From the NCBI GenBank assembly GCA_033026295.1, contig CM065176.1, positions 4,535,705 through 4,599,704 of the forward strand: DNA of 64,000 nucleotides. Reading direction: 5' to 3'. A program made the translations under genes and the position numbers. The stretch comes from Channa striata. Lineage: Eukaryota; Chordata; Actinopteri; Anabantiformes; Channidae. Position 1 is the stretch's first letter; every line of letters starts with the position of its first letter. Below are positions 59,101-64,000 of this stretch, one piece after another. The notes beneath the pieces were generated by a model, which saw only the letters and a list, made by a program, of their open reading frames with translations, did no database searches and was not told where the DNA came from.

Positions 59101-62100
59101 GTTTTTGATTATATTTTAGCTGTGGATAAATAAAGGTTAAAATAAAAATAATAATACATAAATAAATAACAGACCAGTAAAATAAACTGTTACCAGAAAC
59201 AATGTATTTGTGACCCATTTCTAAAAAGTAGTTTGCCTGGACTAAGGACCTGTGGACTCAAAGCTGAGGCTACGTGGTCTTTGGCTTTGGTGTTTTCATT
59301 GGATTTGCTGTCAAAATAAAAATATAGAATTCTACCATTAAGAAATACATGATTTATTAACTACTAAGTGATGGATTATCTCAGCACTCTATATCATGGA
59401 TTTGCTAACAGCACATTAAAATGCTGGACACTGTCCCTTTTTACTTAAAAGGGATATAAGCTTTGCCAGCTGTTGGATTTTCCACTTAAGCAACAACTTA
59501 TGGCTCAGTTCGAAATTAGTTCACGTCAAGGATGTTATCAAACCCATATGGTTGTTGGTATTTAATATGAAAATCCAGCACAATTCCCATCTCTGTACCT
59601 CCTATAATGTTATTACCTCCCCCAGGAGGAGAGATTTCTCTCAGCGCCAATTAACTTGAGTGAAGCTGCCAATTAGTGATTCTCCAATTATTGCAAAGCC
59701 TCTAATTCCATTTCATTCAGCTGTTTTCTGCTCTGTGCTTCATGCTGCTTTGAGTTCAGATGTTACAAATGAGGCCACGAGTTCAGGCTTACTGTAAATC
59801 TGTTATATCGAACTGTTTGCTCAGACACGCCAGTGATGCCTGAAGCACATTTGCTGCATGCTTCAGGCACATTTCCTTTCACCATTGTTGCTATGACACC
59901 CCCCCCCCACTGGGCCACAAGCCAAACACCCAGATCACCACACCCACACTACACGTGTGTACACAGGTGTATTTCCCAGAATACAACCGAGAGACAGTTT
60001 GAGGCAAAATTGTGGATTTAGACACGAACACACATGGTGGGATAATGATTTGTGTGTGATTTAGAACGGCGGGAAGGTGTGGATGATGGGTCTGTGGTCT
60101 GTTCGGTGACCTCTATTCATCAATATCCTCACCAGAAGTAGTTAAGAAATGATGCAGCAAACTAAACCACGTCCGTGTACAATAATCGCTGCAACTCCTT
60201 GTAGGTTTAAATTGATGTTTCATTGTCCGTAAACAAGTTTCATCTTCTAACATTCATTAACATATACCAACAACGCCTCTAATTTGTGCCACTGCTACGT
60301 TCCACTGTGTTACTCTTGGTTAACGAGCTGCTCTGTATTGGATAGTTTACACAAATGACTGTACATCAATTTGTGTAATCATTAAATAGAAGGAGGCACC
60401 AGTCTGATCACAGTCAGTTACATAATGGCACTTAGGAGGAGAATGACAACAATTATGAGTTTTCCCTTCAAGCTTCCCTCCTTTTTTTCAAGGGGTTTTT
60501 AGATTCCACTGCTGAACATTAGTAAATTTCAAGGTTTTTCTGCTTTTCATGACTTTCTATGCTGCTCTGTGCTCTGATCGAGCCAAAAAGCATCATTCAT
60601 AATGATATTCACTGCAGTGATTGTGTTAATGTGTGGGTTTGTTGACATGCAGGACCAGAGTGCCAAGGAGAAAGCTCTGCAGAGCATCTCCTCCATGTCC
60701 TCGGCTCAGATCGTCTCAGCCACCGCCATACACAGCAAGCTACTGCCGGGAATAGTACGGGCCAGCTTCCCCAGCAACGCGCAGGTAACACACAAACACA
60801 CACACGCGGAGACACACACAAATACACGCACAGTGTTTATTCTTTTTGAAAATACAGGAAACTGAAGTACATGAATTCTAACAATGTCTTTTTTATACAA
60901 TTTGGTAACAGAGTCACTCATTTTGTCCCCATGGGAACAAAAACACACACACACACACACATGTTTGTTTCTCTATACTTGTGAGGACACTCATTGACAA
61001 AATACAGCCCTTTGCCCCTTCCCCAAACCCTAACCATCACCACTGAATGCCTACCCCTAACCAAAACCTAATTCTAAGCCTGGTCCTAAAACCCAGTCTT
61101 GACTCTCAAAAAGCCTTTTGAAGTTTTGTGGACCAGCTAAAATGTCCTCACAACCCACACGCCCATTCATAAACGAAACTCATGCCTCTGTTCAGTTTCT
61201 TAATGTCTGTGTCTATGTTCAGCTGTGGCAGGGGATGATTCCTGGTGGACAGTCCAGCTCCAACACAGAAGAGTAAGTTGATTCACCATCTACACTTATA
61301 TCCAATTTTATTACTGAAACAAACCTGAACAACAGATCCAACAATGCAACTTCACACACACACACACACACATTTTTACATAAGAAAAGGTTTGTCGGCT
61401 CTTGACACCTTAAAGAAGAGCCCCTTCAGGTTTACACCTAAAATGTGTTTACAGGTCTTTGGCGTTAGGCTACGACTGTGTCTGTGGGAAGAAAATAGCA
61501 TAAAGCCTTTTGTGGCTCCAGGGAGAGATTTGTGAAGTCTGATGAATTGTCTCATGTGAGCCTTCTTTGAGTCAGCGTTGTTTGTGTGTTTGCCGTTTCC
61601 CTCGGTGCTCGTGTTGGCGTGACATGTTTCCCTTTTGACAGTGACTTAAGCATTGGTTGGGCTTTTCCCTTTGGTTTATACAGCACAGAAACGGTAACCT
61701 GTCGTGACTGTGGAATGTGACTGCGTTCAGTTGAGACTTGTGCTTTCTAAACTTGGTCTGATCTAGTGAGACGACCATTGCACCTGTTAGTCTGGGACTA
61801 GAACTTTCTGAAGGTGACTTCGTTGGATCTTCCAGAGACTTTGGCCTGCTGTGGAAATACAGTTAGTTAAACACGCTGGAGAGACTTTTACACCCGGGGA
61901 GGTTCTTAGACGTTAAGTCCCTTGGAAAGAAAGTAGCGGGAACTTTCTAGTTGAAATACATCTGGTAAATCTTATTAAAGTTTCCTTCCTGTCTGCTGTT
62001 GTGTGTATGTTCACTTTGGATAAAAGCTTGTGCCAAATTACTAGTTGTGTAAATGTGATTTTAGGCTATATTAATAAAACTCCATTTGAGTTGAATCCCG

Positions 62101-62904
62101 GCCTTTGAAGACAAAGAACACTAAAAGATGGCGTCCCCAGTTCTGCATGGATTTTGATTTTGCCTCCTAAAATTAAATATTAGATCACTGTGTAGGAAAA
62201 CAATATTAAAGTGGTAGATACTGTTTCAGCCATTCTACATGTACGCAATGCAAGTGATAATAGATGGTAATAATCTAGCACTTGGATGAGGAACAATGCA
62301 TATATCGGTATGTTCTTTCAGAACTGACTGTAAAAACTTCGCAAAGCTAATAAAACATTAAAGAAAACTTAAAAATGAAACATTGATGTGATCTCACATG
62401 ATTGATCAGTTATTCCTCAGCTTGGCAGACACTGGCTGATTATGTGATCTAAATGAGCACCACATGCAGCTTCCAACCTGGTGGACTTGGACTCTAAAAG
62501 CTGCTGTACAGCTGTTTTCGTGTATTACATTAGTTTCCGTTCATGTAGACAGTGGCTGGTGGTAATGATAGTGTTACAAGTTCAAACCCCGCTCGTTTCT
62601 TTGCCATCTGCTGTTACATGGCCGTGTGATGATGATAATGGCAGTAAATGGGGCTCATATGGCTTTTACTGAACTCAGAGATGCTCTTGACCTCTGTGCT
62701 CCTGTCACTGTTCATACAAGACACAGAGAACATTTCAGTTTTGTGTAATGTAAGTACAGTGCGACTGGTCCTACTGTGTCCTTCCTTCTTTTCGGTCTTT
62801 TTAATGCTCTCCTACCTGTCTGTGTCCTTTTTGTGCTTTCAGTATCAAGCCGTTCTCTCAGCAAGCCTACTCTGTGCAGACAGCAGGGACCACCACAATC
62901 TCAG
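45399..62904 (+). CDS. tead1: TEA domain transcription factor 1, 5' six coding exons (partial gene)
   Basis: TEAD1 (TEF-1) is a nuclear factor that binds MCAT sites (CATTCC) through its TEA domain and recruits YAP/TAZ as the output of Hippo signalling. Six coding exons join in phase: 45399-45603, 53681-53745, 54773-54835, 60653-60784, 61223-61272 and 62843-62904. They give 192 codons out of about 426 in human. The TEA domain spans residues ~30-105 and is essentially identical to human, including GVWSPDIEQSFQEALAIYPP and GRNELIARYIKLRTGKTRTR. The N-terminus MERSSWSGSESPGEDMDRLS resembles TEAD1 (MEPSSWSGSESPAENMERMS) and not TEAD2, 3 or 4. The linker (DQSAKEKALQSISSMSSAQI) also fits TEAD1. Exons for the C-terminal YAP-binding domain lie beyond the right edge. 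Teleosts have tead1a and tead1b, and I cannot tell which this is. Confidence 0.95.
46001..46034. repeat. (TG)n microsatellite
   Basis: About 32 bp of TG dinucleotide with one TTTG interruption in a tead1 intron. Confidence 0.93.
46349..46470 (+). mobile_element. short Tc1-like deletion relic
   Basis: Contains 'accaaaagcatgtggacatc', 'aaccatgtgtgattgctgaa' and 'cattagtgaggtcaagtgct'. These are terminal and transposase-region blocks of a widespread fish Tc1-like element, joined with the intervening sequence missing. Recognised from recall of the family. The right end is unclear. Confidence 0.5.
46527..46791. mobile_element. MITE with TTAA ends
   Basis: The left end ttaaagctgcaatgagc and the right end gtgactgcagctttaa are inverted repeats (TTAAAGCTGCA with one mismatch beyond), 265 bp apart. 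Both ends include TTAA, the target site of piggyBac-type transposons. No coding capacity. A similar left end, 'cttaaagctgcacaatac', occurs near 63760. Confidence 0.6.
49127..49522. mobile_element. MITE with CCCTTTCAGACATG inverted repeats
   Basis: The left end ccctttcagacatgcact and the right end agttcatgtctgaaaggg are inverted repeats of about 17 bp, 396 bp apart. A second internal copy of the right terminus (catgtttgaaaggg, ~49448-49461) suggests terminal duplication or nested insertion. Non-coding, no clear target-site duplication. Confidence 0.65.
49812..50430. mobile_element. TA-flanked inverted-repeat element (non-autonomous)
   Basis: The left end TACCGTATTTTCCGGACCAT and the reverse complement of the right end TACCGTAAATTCTGGACTAT match at most positions. 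Each outer dinucleotide is TA, as expected for Tc1/mariner-type target duplication. Internal subterminal blocks 'aagccgct', 'gcggctt' and 'ggcggcttatagtccgatgc' repeat in opposite orientations. The element is 619 bp with no intact transposase. Superfamily is not certain. Confidence 0.65.
52508..52536. repeat. (TG)n microsatellite
   Basis: About 28 bp of TG dinucleotide. A CA tract follows at ~52660-52688. Confidence 0.93.
53394..53443. repeat. (GT)n microsatellite
   Basis: About 24 GT units, pure over most of its length, 240 bp upstream of a tead1 exon acceptor. Confidence 0.96.
53681..53745 (+). CDS. tead1: tead1 exon: middle of TEA domain
   Basis: The 65-nt exon completes Gly and encodes RNELIARYIKLRTGKTRTRK then Q, invariant in vertebrate TEADs. 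It forms helix 2 and the loop before the recognition helix. The acceptor is gtccctgcag and the donor is GTAATA. It ends in phase 0. Confidence 0.97.
54641..54770. repeat. (CCTCT)n pentanucleotide array next to splice acceptor
   Basis: Twenty-six five-base units (130 bp) of CCTCT with a few variants (CCTCG, CAACT, CCTTT). The array ends CCTCC|AG, so it abuts the splice acceptor of the 63-nt tead1 exon. Confidence 0.97.
54773..54835 (+). CDS. tead1: tead1 exon: DNA-recognition helix of TEA domain
   Basis: The 63-nt phase 0-0 exon encodes VSSHIQVLARRKSREFQSKL then K. It is the third (recognition) helix of the TEA domain plus a basic tail; human reads RRKSRDFHSKLK. The acceptor AG follows directly on a 130-bp CCTCT array that acts as the polypyrimidine tract. 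The donor is GTAAGC. Confidence 0.96.
55850..55925 (-). mobile_element. tRNA-derived SINE head relic
   Basis: On the minus strand the sequence reads 'gcagtgtcctaatggtaaaa' (A-box-like) and 'gggtcactggtttgattcct' (B-box-like, consensus GGTTCGANTCC). This order is typical of tRNA-derived SINE heads in fish. It is not called a tRNA gene because the acceptor stem and anticodon arm cannot be built convincingly. Confidence 0.6.
56111..56145. repeat. poly(T) run
   Basis: Thirty-five consecutive T's (poly-A on the minus strand). It may be the tail of a minus-strand retroposed element. Only the run itself is certain. Confidence 0.97.
57527..57564. repeat. 19-bp perfect tandem duplication
   Basis: The unit taaaaatattactcacagc occurs twice with no spacer. 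Both copies are identical, which suggests a recent duplication. Confidence 0.97.
58753..59170 (+). mobile_element. degenerate LINE 3' end
   Basis: The + strand translation starts with a relic of the region before the ORF2 terminus (FIYKALPGLLPSYICTLI) and ends WIQLQKDLKLNELISLSAFK ... TCTCF. It shares W-x2-LQ-x-D-KL-x2-LISLS...TC-x-CF with 4817-5180. A tail of 'ataaataaaggttaaaataa' plus AATA-type repeats follows. 5'-truncated and non-functional. Confidence 0.65.
60653..60784 (+). CDS. tead1: tead1 exon: post-TEA linker
   Basis: The 132-nt phase 0-0 exon encodes DQSAKEKALQSISSMSSAQI, VSATAIHSKLLPGIVRASFP and SNAQ. Human TEAD1 has DQTAKDKALQHMAAMSSAQI, VSATAIHNKLGLPGIPRPTF, then PGAPG. The MSSAQIVSATAIH core is conserved and the C-terminal half is diverged. 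The acceptor is gacatgcag and the donor is GTAACA, followed by a CA tract. Confidence 0.95.
60943..60962. repeat. (CA)n microsatellite
   Basis: Short CA tract at the edge of interspersed repeat copy 3. Another lies at 61353-61371. Confidence 0.9.
60973..61175 (-). repeat. teleost interspersed repeat, copy 3
   Basis: On the minus strand this stretch carries 'aagactgggttttaggacca', 'gggttagg'-type blocks, 'gtcaatgagtgtcctcacaa' and a TG end, matching copy 1 (4440-4720, + strand). It sits in the 438-bp intron between two tead1 exons. Confidence 0.65.
61223..61272 (+). CDS. tead1: tead1 exon: proline/glycine-rich linker
   Basis: The 50-nt exon encodes LWQGMIPGGQSSSNTE and two bases of an Asp codon. 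Human reads FWPGMIQTGQPGSSQD. The acceptor is atgttcag and the donor is GTAAGT. The linker is low in conservation, but the phase (0 in, 2 out) and position fit. Confidence 0.92.
61273..62842 (+). other. tead1 intron
   Basis: 1.6-kb intron with a CA tract at 61353-61371 and no other recognised feature. Short ORFs here have no recognisable similarity. Confidence 0.7.
62843..62904 (+). CDS. tead1: tead1 exon: linker, last in window
   Basis: Completes the Asp codon and encodes IKPFSQQAYSVQTAGTTTIS, then the first base of the next codon. Human reads VKPFVQQAYPIQPAVTAPIP. The acceptor is gctttcag and the donor is GTGAGA. The next exon is outside the window. Confidence 0.93.
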
Positions 62905-64000
62905 GTGAGAGGGACCACAGTGCAATTATGTCTTTTCTGCAAAGTGGACAGGCGGTCCTCTCGGCTGCCATTTGACTCTCTATGGGTGGGTCTGTCTGAG
63001 GCTTGTCTTGTGAAAAGGTCAATCTGACTTTACTTTCTTGTAATTATATAAATATTTTAATAAGTAACTTTGTCTACATCTTGTTTACACCTTACAGTAT
63101 TGTATCAAAACATTCACCATAAAACACTTAAATTCACTTGTTTAAAATGTCATTACCTGAACACGTGTTCTGTAGGAAACACGAGATGTTGTTTTGCACA
63201 GATGATGTTGGTGTAATTTGATTTACGGCTTCTGGTTAAAGCTAAAACACAGCACTGGAGCCGTTTTAAAATGAATGAGGTGGCCAAAGCATTAGAACCA
63301 CCTCTTCTCATAATCCACGCTAGTATGTCTCCACTAACCACTATGACCTAAATAATAAACGGAGAGTAGCATTATCTGATTTCCGACAGTGTCAGCTTAA
63401 ACACTGCTGTATTGGATTGCATTAGATTGTACAAGTGTACCTAATAATGTGGCCAGTGTACATACTACCTGTTGAATTTTCCCACGGGTCCCATGAAAGA
63501 CGCGACTAAAACTGGATCTCTGCCTTCCTGGTTTACAAGCCAAACAGAACACTGAGTGAGCACGAGCTGTAAATGACTCAGAAGGTTTTGAAATAACGTG
63601 AACAGCACTGATGCTGGCGAGCTGCAGGTTCACTGGCTCCTTGTAGTCGGAACATGTGTTCACAGTAGTGGACTAACTTACTGGCTTCTTTCACATTCTA
63701 ATACCCAGAGTCCTGCCAGCTGTTGACTGTTGTAAGAGAGTGAGAATTTTTTTTTCTTAAAGCTGCACAATACAATCTTGAGAAATGAAGTTAACTGTTT
63801 CATGTGTCTTCATATTAGTCATTTCGAAATGACAATAAATAAGAATTAAACAGATCTCCCGAGTTGAAATAATTTAGTCGCTGATTGGTTACAGCGACTC
63901 ACATTAAGTGAAGTTATGGGGCATTAGAGAGAATGAACCAGAACTGTAAAACAATAGATATGGAAACATTTTATTCAGAATAATAACAAAATAATATGCA
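62905..64000 (+). other. tead1 intron (5' part) to window end
   Basis: Non-coding, with an inverted-repeat MITE at 63268-63462 and a MITE-like left end near 63760. No exon was recognised before the window ends. Confidence 0.65.
63268..63462. mobile_element. MITE with imperfect inverted ends
   Basis: Left 'gaggtggccaaagcattaga' and right 'cctaataatgtggccagtgt' are imperfect inverted repeats (core TGGCCA-x3-(C/T)ATTAG). The right end resembles the well-known fish terminus '...cctaataaagtggccagtg'. About 195 bp, non-coding. Confidence 0.55.

Larger units (their letters stand above)
54836..60652 (+). other. tead1 intron with repeats and candidate conserved elements
   Basis: 5.8-kb intron. It contains a hairpin at 55354-55409, a tRNA-derived SINE relic (55850-55925), a 35-T run, a pyrimidine-rich stretch (56990-57152), a 19-bp tandem duplication (57527-57564), a LINE tail (58753-59170) and an AATTA-rich cluster (59645-59710). 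Nothing gene-like was seen on either strand. Confidence 0.65.

Noticed and set aside
1..64000. CRISPR arrays, operons, bacterial promoters, integrated viral genes
   Set aside because: The DNA is vertebrate intron/intergenic sequence. No spaced short repeats and no recognisable viral genes were seen.

Overview
The window is vertebrate nuclear DNA, almost certainly from a ray-finned (percomorph-type) fish. Coding sequence is broken into short exons with GT-AG introns. CA/TG microsatellites are dense. Several degenerate interspersed repeats look teleost-specific: Tc1-like elements, LINE tails, tRNA-derived SINEs and MITEs. No bacterial, viral or CRISPR features were seen. The only two genes I can support both lie on the + strand: the 3' portion of alpha-parvin (parva) and the 5' portion of TEA-domain transcription factor 1 (tead1). 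PARVA and TEAD1 are also neighbours on human chromosome 11p15, so this is a conserved syntenic pair.

Layout. 1-2908: a parva intron. 2909-17220: twelve parva exons, from the linker before CH1 to the stop codon, with about 327 codons matching human PARVA from residue ~46 to its C-terminus. 17221-~18080: parva 3' UTR with two AATAAA signals. ~18080-28380: intergenic DNA with Tc1-like and other repeats and a diverged direct duplication. 28380-29500: CpG-rich promoter region of tead1 with a probable non-coding first exon ending at 28845. 28846-45226: large tead1 intron 1, holding microsatellites, a G-rich block and a possible extra 5' UTR exon near 44.77-44.93 kb. 45227-62904: tead1 start-codon exon and five further coding exons (192 codons), covering the whole TEA DNA-binding domain and the start of the linker. 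The YAP/TAZ-binding domain lies beyond the right edge.

Function. Alpha-parvin is the actin- and ILK-binding member of the ILK-PINCH-parvin focal adhesion complex. TEAD1 is the DNA-binding partner of YAP/TAZ in Hippo signalling. Both belong to adhesion and mechanical signalling, but nothing in the sequence shows that they are co-regulated.

Points of most interest: (1) tead1 has a real ATG in strong Kozak context where human TEF-1 is reported to start at AUU; (2) a 20-nt parva microexon whose skipping would give an immediate stop; (3) a 63-nt in-frame tead1 exon carrying the DNA-recognition helix, directly preceded by a 130-bp CCTCT array that forms its polypyrimidine tract; (4) a candidate upstream tead1 exon with a short ORF; (5) homeodomain-like motif clusters in tead1 introns; (6) a mosaic of decayed transposons. 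Repeat family names rest on recall of typical fish elements, not on a database search. I did not find a convincing new biological system.
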